The notes beneath the pieces are model-generated. The model had not been told where the DNA came from and did no database searches. It saw only the letters and a program-made list of their open reading frames with translations. Position numbers and translations under genes: made by a program. A stretch of 64,000 bases of DNA from Certhia americana (Eukaryota; Chordata; Aves; Passeriformes; Certhiidae): the NCBI GenBank assembly GCA_018697195.1, contig CM031878.1:67015331-67079330 (forward strand). Direction: 5' to 3'. Of the stretch, positions 14,301 to 26,144 are shown in pieces. Each line of letters begins with the position of its first letter. The stretch's first letter is position 1.

Positions 14301-15079
14301 AACAATAATTTTTCAGCCAATAATTACAAAATTTTAGAAGTGTTGTTCTTCAAAAGTAATGTTCCAAGTAGCCCTTGCTTTACATTTGCAGTTTTGTGCT
14401 CTTTAAAATAGCCATTTAATTGAATTATTATTAGAAAAACACACAAAGGTGACTTTCCTACTGCTGCTGGTGTTGTAAACATATGAACCTCTCCTCTGAG
14501 AGACAGGACACAAAGGCATACTTTGCTTTTTCTCTCAGGAATTAATTTTCCACCTAGGAAGCCTTCTTCCTCTAGAAGAAAACATGCATTATTGGCCATC
14601 TATACATGGAGGTTAAGAAGGTCCACATCTACAAACTCCACAGCTTGCTTACACAATTATTCTATGGATTTATTTCTCTATTCTTGTGATTACTGAAAGG
14701 TATGTTGTGTTTTTGCATTATAAACAAGAGTAGAGAAAAAGTGATCACTGGCATAACTCTCAAAATTTCTTGGGCTTCCAAGAGGAAGACACTGGTGTGT
14801 GCTGGATTTTAAAATCTTTTCTGTCTACATCTTACATGCATCTCAGGAGAAATATTATTATTAATCTCTATTAATTTAAATAGCATTTAAAGGTTTTGAG
14901 TAGATCCAAATTGATAGCACTTTGGAATGGAACTCCATGTCCATGCAGAACAGTTTACAGTAATCTCAGCATAGATGGCAACCCCTGGAGGAGTTTCACT
15001 TGATCCAGAACTGTGATTCTGGCAGAAGTGACAAGGAAATGAAAGTCCCTTATCTCAATCTTGACTGCCCGTATGAGGA

Positions 15080-15117
15080 TGTATATTTATTATTATTATA
15101 AATGTATATTTATTATT
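15080..15117. repeat. TAT-rich 23-bp tandem duplication
   Basis: TGTATATTTATTATTATTA begins at 15080 and a near copy begins at 15103, so a TAT-type microsatellite plus its 5' flank has duplicated with a 23-bp period. Confidence 0.8.
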
Positions 15118-16162
15118 ATATTAATCTTGTGGCTTTTTGCTAGGAACTAGGAAAAGAAAAACTAGGAACTAGAAGCCATTTGTAGAGATGTTTCTTTTGT
15201 GGGAGGTGGACATTACTATAGCGAAGGAGATGAATTATTAGTACCATATTATTTCAGAAGAAACATTAAGCTGATGCTATACAGATCCAATTTTTCTCTC
15301 CCTGTTATTGCATTCCTACTGAGACTACGTGGGTGCAGAGAGCACCCGCTTCAGATTCAGAAAATAGAGACACTTAGGCTATACGAAATAAAGCTAATTT
15401 GAAAGCACTAAGTAGCTTGTGTTGGAAAACAGTAAAATAGTGTACATTTGATAGGAAAGGTCTTCACTTTTATCCTCTTTGAAAAGGGTCAAACCAGGGT
15501 TTGAAAATAGAGGGGCATTCTGGGAGATTTGTGAAACAAACATTCATGTGCAGCAGAGCCTGTCCCTCAGGGAACCTGTTCAGATGGCTTCTGCAACAGC
15601 ACTAGGAGGTCAGTAAGGTCTAAACTGCTACATGGATATCATAAAATGACACAGAAAACACATTTAGGCTTTGAACAAGAACCTGAATTACAGTAATCTC
15701 AATACAATTGTTCATTGTTCTATTTGACCTGGAGGAATGTAAAGATAGGCATACAAATTTCTCTCCTACATGCAGGTGAAAATACCTGATATGTATATTT
15801 ACTTGAAATCTGTTACTAAAATCATCCAGATGTTTCTGAACTCAGCTGTTTTTCTCTAGCTCATCACTGCTAGGAAGGACCAGAAACTTAATCTGATGTA
15901 ACACAAAAGCCTGTCTATTTTTAATGACATTATGCCTAACTCCAAAGATCCAGAAACCAGCATTAAGAGACAGGAGTTCATTCAGCAGCTCTTTATCCCT
16001 GCAACACACTAGGATGAAGAGTCTACCAGAGTCACGTATGCCAACATACATCCCTGGTTTCTACAGTGTGTAATGTGTTTTCTGAGAACATGCCTTTTTT
16101 CATTTCAATGAGCTAATAAGCACTGTCATTACAAAATATAACACAGCTTGGACTCTCCACAG

Positions 16163-16176
16163 AAAAAAAAAAAAAA
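16163..16176. repeat. Poly-A run (14 bp)
   Basis: Fourteen consecutive A residues in unique sequence; no retrocopy was recognised upstream. Confidence 0.9.
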
Positions 16177-16637
16177 GGCAAATGGAAAAATCTAGGTTTT
16201 TTCAAACATTAACAATAAGAACTTGAAAATTTAATGTAGGCTATGTGTGCTGTCAACATACAAATAATCTTCAATAAGAGTTTGTGTTCTGTATAACTGA
16301 TGGCTTCAGAGGAGTTTTGCAAGGCAAGAACAGATGCATTATAACTCCCATGGACTACAAATTTGAGAGCGCTGGATGTACAGCAACTAAAAAGCATTTC
16401 TTGGCAACCAAAGACTATATGAAAGGAGCCACCAAGGTGCAGCTATTGAAGGTCCCATATATCATTAACATTAGCTGAGCATTGAAGTCCCATTTTCAAT
16501 TTAAATAGTTTCCTATCATCCTACTACTCAAATTTACATTGTCTCCATGTCTAGGTTATTCTAAGGCATTTAAAAATCTATTCTAGATATCATTTGTACT
16601 GCATCCCTCTGCGTCTCTTCAACAGTGTAAGCTATCT

Positions 16638-16653
16638 AAAAAAAAAAAAAAAA
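16638..16653. repeat. Poly-A run (16 bp)
   Basis: Sixteen consecutive A residues. The upstream sequence contains no open frame or recognisable processed gene, so it is treated as a homopolymer. Confidence 0.9.
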
Positions 16654-17955
16654 TCTACAATTATGAAGGCCTTTTTTCTGATCACTACATGCAGAAGGTT
16701 GATTATAGGTCGATTTGGTAGTTAATGACAATTGTATCCTTTTTGGCATTAGATTTAAAGATAGATGGGAAGTAGCCGTTCCCTCCCACACAATGGTTGA
16801 AATTTTAGTTTTCTATTTCTATGATGGTATATATCCCAGGCCTTTCAAAACAGCATGCATTTGGCTGTGTCAGAGAGAGGGAGAGAGGAAGCCTATATGC
16901 AATCCAAAGAGCAAACAGATTGGATTTATACACTTAGGCATAAAACATACAAGGCCACATCCTTTGTCTGACTAACACTAAACAATATCTGTCTTATGAG
17001 CATCTCTTTATGTTGCCTGCTGGAGCTGTTCCTCTTTGGGTAAGAAAGAGTGCATCCTCTGGGCCAGGGAGACATCAGTTGCTCAGAATAGGGTTTAGGA
17101 ATTTCTCGTGGGACACAGCAGTTCTTGCCCAAAGACTGTCCGTCTATCTGGCAGTTTCAAACACAGAGTGTGAGAGAAACAGGAGTTGATTAGCGCACAT
17201 GGATGTTGTCTAAGGTGTTTCCAAAGCCTTTTGCTATTTTTCTTTATAACTATGCCCTTGAATCCATCCTGCTGGTGCTCAGCCTAGAATTGCTCTCTTT
17301 ACCTTGGGACTGTCACAGCACGCTCAAAAGCATCAACAGTCACCTAGAAAATAGCTGTCACAAAGCATGGCAGGTACTGAAACAGAAGTTCAAGGACAGA
17401 ACTTGCAAAGGAACTGATAAGTGGCACTGCCTCCAGTGCACTGGTTTGTGAGGCCTTCATATCAGAAGTGAGTTTTCCTTTAAGTTAATTTGTGCCAGCT
17501 GGAATAAAAAGTTTTTCTCTCTGAAAGCACATACTGAGCAGAAGTTCTCACTCCAGGTCTTACCTCTCTTCAACACCTGATTTGAAAGCCACAAGAGCTC
17601 CCCTGATATGTATCTGCAAATAGCTATGGGTAAAAGTGTACTTAACTTTTTCAGTCAACATCTCTGTTAGAAAAAAAAAAAAGTTAAATTAGTAGAAAAA
17701 GAGCCTAAAGGAGGCTACCAGTCACTCCTCTGATTCATCAGAAATACTCACCATCAGATGAAAATTCTTTGTGAGAACGACTAAATTCTGAAATTCACCT
17801 CTGCATAATGTACACTGTCCATATCACAAGGAAATTAATTTTTTTAAATTTGATTTTTTTAGAGTATGAGTCTCTGCAAGCCCCTCAAATCAACTTCTAT
17901 TAATTATGTGTGGAAGATGCTCAAATACTTGGTGATACACAGCAATGTAAATTTC

Positions 17956-18690
17956 TGTCCTGGTTTAGGGCAAATTTGGGAGGAAACCTCCTAAAGGGTC
18001 CCTTTAGAAAGCAGATTCAAGCGGCTCCTCCCCCAGCTGGTCGGGGAAAAGATTTTCTTGGAGAAAAGTGGAAAATACCTGTTTATCTGACAAGCAAAGT
18101 ACTGACAAACATGGTAAAATAAATAATATCAAACAGTGGAACCTCTTGCTGTTCTGAAGAGATGGCAAATTCAGGAAGTCCTTGTCGTGGGCTGTAGCCC
18201 AGCTCGCTCAGACTCTCATCAGTCCCTCTGGCACTGAAAATGCCACTTCCTGGCCCCGGAGTGCCACAGGTGAGAGCTCCCGGTACTTTTCTGGGCTTTC
18301 AGTCCAGAGCAGGTTTGAACAGCTTTAAAAAAAGCCACAGTCCGGGGAGCTTCCCAGCCTCAGCTAGCTAAAAACCTGACCTAGAGCAGAAGAGAGCTGT
18401 CTCCCGCTGTCTGTCGGTGCTGCAGACAGCACAGCCCAGGACAGGAATGCGGAGGAGCAAGCGCAGCCTCTGGAAACAAAATGCGTCTTCTTCCCCCCCT
18501 TTGCTGTGGGAACCAGCCTGGAAGGTGCAGAACTCAACATCCAGCACTAACAGCACAGACAGCTGGGGATACAAGCAGCAGGAAGGCACCCTAGGATGGT
18601 GTGCAGCACTCATCTCAATACAGACAATGATTCTGACTTACATACAACATGGGGAGGAAGTAATTGTAGGTCCTAGAGGAAGATTTATTA
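17956..18690 (-). mobile_element. Endogenous retrovirus LTR (probable solo LTR)
   Basis: This block is richer in GC and CpG than its surroundings and matches the pattern I remember for a songbird endogenous retrovirus LTR. It begins on the plus strand with TGTCCTGGTTTAGGGCAAAT. I place it on the minus strand for two reasons: its left edge, read as complement, ends CTAAACCAGGACA, like the right-hand edge of the LTR at 39981-40580 (CTAAGCCACAACA), and a TTTAT motif (minus ATAAA, a possible polyadenylation region) lies about 120 bp from that edge, much as in the other element. No gag, pol or env remnant flanks it, so it is probably a solo LTR. The right boundary is uncertain because no clean terminus or target-site duplication was found before the T-rich block at 18741. 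Open frames crossing it are not genes. Confidence 0.65.
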
Positions 18691-18740
18691 TCACTAAAGG
18701 AAAAGCAGTTATTAAGTGTAGTGTATTATTCATTCAGTCA

Positions 18741-18780
18741 GTGGTTTTTGTTTTTTGGTTTTTTGGGTTTTCTTTCTTTT

Positions 18781-18872
<92 letters not shown>

Positions 18873-19021
18873 TTGTTTCTTATTTCTTTCTTTTCTTTCT
18901 TTCTTTCTTTCCTTGTTTGGGGTTTTTTTTTTGTTATTTTGCTTTGGTATTTGTTAGGGTTTTTGGTTTTTTTGGGTTGGTTTTGTTTGTTTGTTTGTTT
19001 ATTTTGGTTTTGGTTTTTTTT
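18741..19021. repeat. T-rich low-complexity block (T/G flanks)
   Basis: A block of almost only T, G and C on the plus strand. The outer parts (18741-18770 and 18913-19021) are T/G mixtures with TTTTGG and TTTG units; the centre is a (TTTC)n microsatellite. All three plus frames stay open across it and give artefactual Ser/Phe-rich or Phe/Leu-rich frames; the minus strand gives a Lys/Glu-rich one. None is a gene. Confidence 0.9.
18771..18912. repeat. (TTTC)n microsatellite, about 142 bp
   Basis: A nearly perfect TTTC tetranucleotide array from 18771 to about 18870, followed by an interrupted part to 18912. It is a pure pyrimidine strand opposite a GAAA purine strand, a sequence type known to form triplex (H-DNA) structures and to vary in length between individuals. 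It directly follows the LTR-like element. Confidence 0.97.
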
Positions 19022-19769
19022 CACAGAGAAATTCAGGGATTTAATCAAGAATATGATCCACATTTTCGGTTCATTATCAAAGGCTTGGCATTTTCATATT
19101 ATCCAATCACGAATTTGAATTAGACAGAAAATTCTCAGTAGAAGCCTGATTGATGTTTTTTGTTTTCTGATATAGCTAAACTAATTTTTTTTCTAAACAA
19201 CTATCATAAAATAATAAACTGTACGTTTGCAGCTATTCAAGCCAGACAATTCTTATGCAAATTCAGTAATGGGTCACGAGGTTAGCTGTGAATTGTGATC
19301 CCTTGTGCAGTTTCTTAAATGAGGGGCAATGCCAACTCAGCTTTGCTTAGCTCATTTACTCTGCATCTCAACTTGTAAATTAATCATTGCTGGCAACATC
19401 AATTTGGTTGTAATTAATCATACAGGGAGGAGCAAAGAAATTGCACTGAAGTGAGTCATATTAACAACATTATCTGATTGCTCTCAGTGCAATTTACTGG
19501 GATCCTGATGTGTGCATACAAGGCTTCTGGCTGGTACCTTGGCACAGAAGGAAATCTGTAAATCGCTGTAGAATACTGTGTAGCCCAACTAGCCATACAC
19601 GTAGGTCTCTAACGAGCCCTGCTCTGATGCATTAATTTTGCGCCCATAATTGAGCAGGTTCACAGCCCTTTAACTCTCACTCTGCCAGTGGAGGAAAGGG
19701 ACTTATAGTGCCTCTCTGGCACATAATAAAAACCAATGGAGTCCATTGCCAGGTAACATTAGGAGCTAT
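19022..19769. other. Unique DNA, candidate conserved regulatory element
   Basis: No gene or repeat was seen. The stretch is rich in homeodomain-type cores, including TAATTAATCA at 19411-19420 and TTAATCATTG-like sequence upstream, and carries a POU octamer ATGCAAAT at 19255-19262. This motif density and its non-repetitive character resemble vertebrate conserved non-coding elements, but AT-rich DNA yields such motifs by chance, and conservation cannot be seen from one sequence. Confidence 0.3.
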
Positions 19770-20219
19770 TAGAGAGCATCCAAAGGTGGGACAGGAGGAT
19801 GGTGAAGCATCTGGAGAGGAAGCCTTGCACAGAGCAGCTGAGGTGCCTTGGTCTGTTCAGCCTGGAGGAGACTGAGGGGAGAGCTCACTGCAGTTACACC
19901 TTCCTCATGAGGGGAAGAGGAGGGGCAGGCATTGATCTCTTCTCTGTGCTGCCAGTGACAGGACCTGAGGGAGTGGCCTAAAGTTGTTTTTGGGGAGGTT
20001 TAAGTTGGATATCAGGAAAAGATTCATCACCCTGAAGGTGGCTGGGCACTGAACAGGCTCCCCAAGGCAGTGGTCGCAGCACCAGCCTGGCAGAGCTCAA
20101 GAGGCATTTGGACAGTGCTCTCAGGCACATGGTGTGACTCTTGGAGAAAGGTGCTGTTGGATTCGGTGCCTTCCAACAAGTCCCTTCCAACTCAGCCTGT
20201 TCGACGACTCCACGATAGT
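19770..20219 (+). mobile_element. CR1 LINE fragment, 3' part
   Basis: The block matches the non-coding 3' part of avian CR1. Key stretches are GTTCAGCCTGGAGGAGACTG near 19856, GGAGGTTTAAGTTGGATATC near 19994, a GGCTCCCCAAGGCAG stretch near 20056, and GTCCCTTCCAACTCAGCCTG near 20180. It ends in a degraded terminus near 20219 (GACTCCACGATAG in place of the usual ATTCTATGATTCTATGA-like end). The reverse-transcriptase region is absent, so the copy is 5'-truncated. Its GC content is well above the neighbouring DNA. Open frames in it are not functional. The left boundary is approximate. Confidence 0.9.
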
Positions 20220-22324
20220 TCTACCCCAGTAAAATGTTGATACAGACAAAGATAAAAATCAGATAAAAAGATTGTATTGAATTTAAAGTCAGTTAACTGG
20301 AGAAAATAAAAATGAAAAACAATTAGCTAAACAGTTTTTTTCATATTGGTAAGGACTTTATTTTTCCTCCCCAAAAGGGCAAACTAAAAGATTAGATATT
20401 AGGTGTTAGTAGACAATGGAAAAATTGGTCCTTGTATTTCAAACAAATCCTGGTAATAAAATGCTTAAGAAACAGAAGAATTTGTAGCTTCTTTGCACAT
20501 CAAATTAATCTCAAAACAGGTTAATGATAAACATAATTTTATTTCTAAAACAATTAAACCATAGCACAATTATCATCTGAGATCTATATCTCTATCCAGA
20601 GAGGAAACAGGAAATCAGTATGACAGATGATCTTAAACAATGAACCAAAAAGCTGAAACTCAAAGTTTAGAAGCAAGACAACTTTGGTTTTGCACATTTA
20701 CATGCATCTAATTCAAGTGTGTGCCCACTCAACCTATTACATGTGGTCTTGACTTGCAACTCGAAGCTGTGCTTTCCCAGAGGGTGTCAAACTTCCATAG
20801 GCCCATGCATGGCCATGAATACATCAACAGCTGCCTGGAATGAACATGCAGAAGACTGTTATTTCACACAACATTGTCCATTAAAGCTCTGAAGGTGTCA
20901 AAATTAGTTCTCCTACTTGATTGATACATGTGTTCAAAAGGTATATTTTCCTTTAAAACCATATTTGTTGAAGCAGAGATAGGATATTAGCAAATAAGTA
21001 AGGTCAGTAGATTGGTTTCATGCCTGAGTACAGTCCAACTTTTCCAGAAAACTAGATGACCTGTATAAACCTCACAACTAATAGTAAATATGTTTCAATT
21101 AGAGTAATAATTATAGGAGGCCAATTAGCCAGTTACAGGAGGCTGTGCGGCAGGCCACTGGAAAAAACTGTTTAATCTCTTTTGCTTTGACTGGAAGAAC
21201 AATAGCAAACAAGTTTCTCCTACTCTGAGAGCAATAAGTTGACTGAAAGTGGAAAAAATCAGGTAATAGAGAGAATAAAAAAATGTCCACTGACATCCTA
21301 CATTTTAATTATTTTCCTTGAAACCTAGAGACCTGGATAACAGTGTTAGCCCTTCCAACACCTCTGTTCTGGCAGGGAGACCGAAGAGTGTGGGAGCAGA
21401 GTGATCTCCTGCCAGCCCAGGAGTCTATCCCCTGAGGCTTGTGCCTGGGCACCGCAGCAGAAGGAGGCAAGTCTACTGTGACAGAAAATTCCACCAGCCT
21501 CCAGCAAGCTCCAGCTCACGAAAGTCACAAGCTATAAGTTATATGGCTATGTTTAAATTAGATGCATTGAACTTGCAAGTGGTTCTATGAAGCCAAGCTG
21601 AAGCATAATTTGGACAGCTTTTCTTCCTAAATTTCTGAAATATAATTATCTATAATTGGTGCTTGATATTAACTGAGTTCACTTCAAGAAGCCTAATGAA
21701 ATTCAAGGCCAGCAAACATTTCCTGTGGTCTTTGAAGGGATTATTACCTTCATGTTATGCAAAGCTGCTCTGTTTTGAACCCGAAAAACTGGTACAAAAT
21801 ATCCCTAGTTTTTCAAAAAGTGATATAGAACTGACATTGTTGCAACTTATTTGCACAAATGAATTTGCAGGGTAAGACAGCTTCTACCCTGACTGCAAGC
21901 CCTCAAACAATGGATTATTAGTTTTACTAAGTGCAGCTTCTAAATCAATCAGTACACAACATAAAAGAGTAGGAATAAAGAACTTCTGCTGAACACCCCA
22001 ATTGTCCCAAGAGTGTATCATGTATGTTTTTCTTCAGAAAGGGAAAAAATGTGTTTGTTAATTGTAGGTAAATCGTAGGACATCAGCTTCAGCTTAAAAT
22101 GCACAGCAAAGCAGCAACCACAATAAATGGCAGGTATCCTAGTAGGGAAAATTTTAAATCTGAATAGTGAGAATGGCATTTCTATACATGGTAACTAGAA
22201 GTATACTGGCATGTCAGATTCAATTCTCTGAAAATGGTGTTTAAAACTTAGAAAGGACTTGAAAAATGCATAGTGCTAATAGTGCCAACATTGTGGGTGA
22301 ACAATCCATATGGGTCATTCACTA
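20220..22324. other. Unique non-coding DNA
   Basis: No gene was recognised. A GC-richer patch at about 21340-21520 keeps two short minus-strand frames open (60-61 codons) but shows no domain. The rest is AT-rich and unremarkable. Confidence 0.6.
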
Positions 22325-22388
22325 AAGACTTGGACTTGATCATCCTTCTGGGTCCCTTCCAATTCAGACTATTGTATGATTCCGTGAA
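22325..22388 (+). mobile_element. CR1 LINE remnant (3' tail)
   Basis: Sequence of the form AAGACTTGGACTTGATCATC, then GGGTCCCTTCCAATTCAG, ending ATTGTATGATTCCGTGA, is the last 60-65 bp of a CR1 element in plus orientation. Extreme 5' truncation is normal for this family. Confidence 0.85.
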
Positions 22389-25300
22389 AATAAGTACAAT
22401 TAAAGCCTTTTTTCTGTAAGAAAGGCCTTATCTTGAGACACTTAACTAGCTTAGTCTATTTGTTTATCCAGAAAAAACATCAATATAAGGTTCATTAATG
22501 TGTATTATTGTATATACTGTATAAAGGACAGAATTTAAATGTCTAAGGAGCAGTTGTGACCAGTTGTGACCTGATTGGAAGGACAGATGGAAGCCATTGC
22601 AGTTAATGTTGAAATCTATTTAAGTACCAGTGGAAAAATCAAAAAAAATTTAGAACTGCATGCTAAAGTATGTCTGATCAAAACAGTAAGTGGTGTCTGG
22701 CTCAGACAATACAGAGAAACACTGGAATATGCACTCTTGGGGTGATTTTCATGCCAAAATCCCCAAAAAAGGGGGTAGGTACATCCCTGAAGGACCTGCA
22801 GCCCATGGATGACATGCACTGGAGAATAAACAAGAGTTGCAGACACAGTTGCACATGGACTGTGAGAAATCTGTGAAGCATTAGCCAACAGAAAGTGAAC
22901 ACAGGGCACAGAACATAGGAAAGCTACTGGACAAAGCATCTCAGTTTCCTATACCACCTCCAGCTCACTGGGCGAACTCAGACGGACTGAGCACAATTTG
23001 CAGAAAATATATAAAAGTTTAGGCTGAGAAAAAGGAACAATTAAATGTTTATCTAAGTACTTGTACAAATGTTTCTGGAGTTTTTTTCTCACTTCTTGCA
23101 TTCAAACCAGTGATCAGAACTTTATGTTTACTGATAATGAGTCAAATATGTTTCTCCAACTGAAGGCCATTTTGCTTCTGACAACATATCAAAAAGGAAA
23201 AATAATAGCTGATTCAAAATAGCTCCATCGAATATTAAGGCATAGCAAAATCCAATTCTGTTTTCCTTGTGACAAGGTATTGAAAAAGAAAAGTAATATA
23301 TGACTATAAATGACTTGGTAGCACAAGAAGGCATAATAAAATCTTCCTATGGCTGGAAGATATGTGCTAGCCAAATTCTAGGTTGGAAGGGGTATAGTTG
23401 CAAAGGCTTTGATTAATCAGAACAACAATCAGAAAAATGCTGGTCTGCTGCTGTACAAGATCTTGAAACCAGGATCAGATAGAAAAAAATTATAGTGGTT
23501 CTCTTGCAAGCTTTGAAATTCTTAAGTGTCAGAGGCTATACCAGAGAACAGAAAAGGTGCACAAGAGCAATAAGGAATAGATAGGCAGTTTGCAAAACCA
23601 TGTCTTGACAGCAAAATCTTCAGAAATAACACTTTCTCATTCTCCTGCTTCTCATACCCTTGCTCATGCTGTGATTATTTGCCTGGAAAATACATTACGC
23701 ATGTGTGTAGCCGGAAACACAAACTACACCAGTAAAGCAATGCATTAAAGAACCAAAATATCTAAAAAATAATTTTAAAAACCCCAAAATCAGTGTAAAT
23801 ATTCCCCAAATAATTCCTGAAAAATCTACTACATCTTTTGAACTCAGAACAAAGAGTTTTCAAAGAGAACATCACAATCTCTAATAATTTTTTCACCATG
23901 TTGTAACACGCCATTCTTCTATTAACTTTTCAATGAAGTTTTTGTAGGTTTTTAGCAGCTGAAGAATAAAAATGTAATTTTAAAAAGAGTTTCAGCAAGG
24001 TGCAGCACATTCTGTAGCACTGAGAAGATGCAAGACTTTCCAGTATTTTCAAACATTTTCTGAGGGAATTTTTAAGAACATTTATAACCACACAGGAACA
24101 AATCTTTTCTTGCACCCTGAAATAATTCTGGCTTGAAACGCTTCCTAATTTTAAATTTATGTTCTGTAAGTTGCTTAGAAACTTACAGAAGAACACAAAC
24201 ATTTTAATAAACTGGCTTTGGTTAGCTAGTGGTTTCACTTGAGAAATATGAGTATGATTTAAGTCAACCAAAAACAGATGGTAGAGTTAAAGGAAATCAC
24301 AGCAAAACTGTGTTTGCAGTTGCATTAAAATTAAAAAGCATGTTTGACTTAAAGTGGGGCCTATACATAGGACTATGCCACAAAAACATCTTCGTTTTTC
24401 AGGATTATTGCTGATCACCCCCACACAGAAGTTTTTACACAACTCAGTATACTAGAAATTATACTTGTAATATTTGTGAATTTCCTCTATTCTAAGTACA
24501 TAACCAGCTTGAGCATATTGTATGATTTCAGATCATGAACACTCTGCCTATCTATAGGGTTTATGGTCTTGAAAAAATGACAATACAACATATAAGTTAC
24601 AAAAATATCAATTTTACCAAGCATCTCAAAATCAAACATTGCTAATCTTATGTGCCCCATAGCACTTCAAACCACCAACTGCTCCTTAACCTCTGGAATG
24701 TGATGGTATCATTTTAGACATCATATATTCTTCAGAAGGAGCTCTGCAAGCACTTAAGCAGATAAGCTGTATTTCAATGCCTTAAATGCCTTTCCAGGTC
24801 ATTTTGAAAATTGCCACACATTCTAAAAGTTTTCCTCTGGAAAAAACACCTTAAAACATTGCCAATTTGATACAACATTTCAATTCCTAAAAGTATGTGA
24901 TATCAATAAAAATAAAAAAAAAATAATTCTACTAATAGAATTTTAAGGTTAAAATGCAATAGCAATATGAAAGAAATATTAAAAGGACCAATATGTAAGA
25001 AAAGGATCTCATAATTTTTGAAAAAAAATTTACTTCAACTCAATTAAAATTTTGTTTTCCAAAATTAGCAAGTAATTTTAGGAGAATATATGTAATGGAA
25101 AAGATTGCAGCTAAAGTGCAATCTGTAAACTGTGTTACAAATGAAGGGACAACCAAGTTTACAGGACTATTCTCTTCTGTATGACAGAAGAGAATTCTTA
25201 AAGATGGAACATAAAATTGCAAGGTGTATTTTAATGCCTGTGATGAATTGAAATCTGTTGGAGAATGTGACATGAAGAAGGGACTTGCTGTCTTCTGTGT

Positions 25301-25941
25301 TGCTACATTGATATTTTTTTAAATATTCATAAAATGTTGATTCTTCTGCTGGCTTTCCACGGGGCTGTGAAAATTTTGGATCATACTTTAGATGCATGCC
25401 CAGGGAGAGAAACATTATGGGTGAGTTTTCCTCCTCCGATGCTTTGGAGATCAGCTATGAAATGTGTGATGCGTGTCTAGCTAACACTGAAATTTATAAC
25501 TTCTGTTCAGGTTCAGTTGAAATAACTGACAGGTTTGGATTCAGAAGCCTTTCTTACAGTCTTAAATTTGTTATGGGTTTTAGTTTTATGTTCATGACTG
25601 TAGGCGTGTCTCAGCACATCCAAGGTTTCTGTGGATCCTCCGTTTTTTGGGACTTATGGGTTTGTGCCTGCAAGGGACTGAACTCAATGGCTAAGATGGT
25701 ACCTGTGTCACCAGACTCGTCCTCAGGCAGATCCACATGAAACAGCACGATTTTACAGGCTCTTGCCATTTACTGCTTGACTTTTCATAAATTACAGGCA
25801 CAAACTTGCGGCCAGAGCCAGAAGTGTGTTGTTATATACAACACAGAAATGTGTTGTTATGTATGTGTGTGCATCCATTGTACAAACCCAGGCAACTCTA
25901 TTTCTGAAGACTAAGGGAAAATGCACTGATTTACTTACAAT
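22389..25941. other. Unique AT-rich non-coding DNA
   Basis: No gene or clear transposon was recognised. The longest frames (107-114 codons) at 22616-22939, 23930-24271 and 25396-25740 show no domain. A 10-bp unit is tandemly duplicated at 22551-22570. Confidence 0.65.
22551..22570. repeat. 10-bp tandem duplication
   Basis: CAGTTGTGAC occurs twice in direct succession with no mismatch, a recent slippage-type duplication. TTGTGAC contains no further recognised signal. Confidence 0.85.
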
Positions 25942-26144
25942 ACTAAAACACCCAAATAAAAACCCCCAAAACCCTCCAAAACCTACTAACCAACCAATCA
26001 ACCCTATCAACCAAACATCACAAAAACCCAACCAAACAAAAATAACCCCAATACGAAACAAACAAAAAAGGCCACAAAAGCCCAAAACCATAAAGAAAAT
26101 CCCAAAACTCAGATGAAAACCAACCAACCAACCAAACAAACCCT
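25942..26144. repeat. A/C-only low-complexity block
   Basis: About 200 bp in which the plus strand is nearly all A and C, with AAAACC, CCAAAACC and AACC units and only a handful of G or T. It ends in four AACC-type units around 26120-26140. Reading the complement gives the same T/G composition as the flanks of the TTTC array at 18741-19021. Frames left open across it (96 and 119 codons) are composition artefacts. Confidence 0.9.

Larger units (their letters stand above)
11301..17955. other. Unique AT-rich non-coding DNA
   Basis: No gene or clear transposon was recognised. Open frames are at most about 90 codons, with no domain or codon signal. Contains a TAT-rich duplication (15080-15117) and A-runs at 16163-16176 and 16638-16653. 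Confidence 0.65.

Noticed and set aside
16638..16653. Poly-A run as the tail of a processed retrocopy
   Set aside because: No intron-less gene-like sequence or target-site duplication was seen upstream; CR1 elements do not leave poly-A tails.
18417..19118. A 233-codon plus-strand open frame, the longest in the window
   Set aside because: It is the LTR followed by the (TTTC)n array and T/G tract; a TTTC repeat has no stop in any frame and encodes a Phe/Leu/Ser repeat. No gene.
21340..21520. GC-richer patch as a possible exon
   Set aside because: Frames of about 60 codons only, no recognised domain, no convincing splice-site pair and few CpG.
22780..22880. Faint resemblance to an avian endogenous retrovirus internal region (CTGCAGCCCATGGATGACAT and following bases)
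   Set aside because: The match is short, from memory only, and has no flanking LTR or coding remnant. A repeat-library search would settle it.
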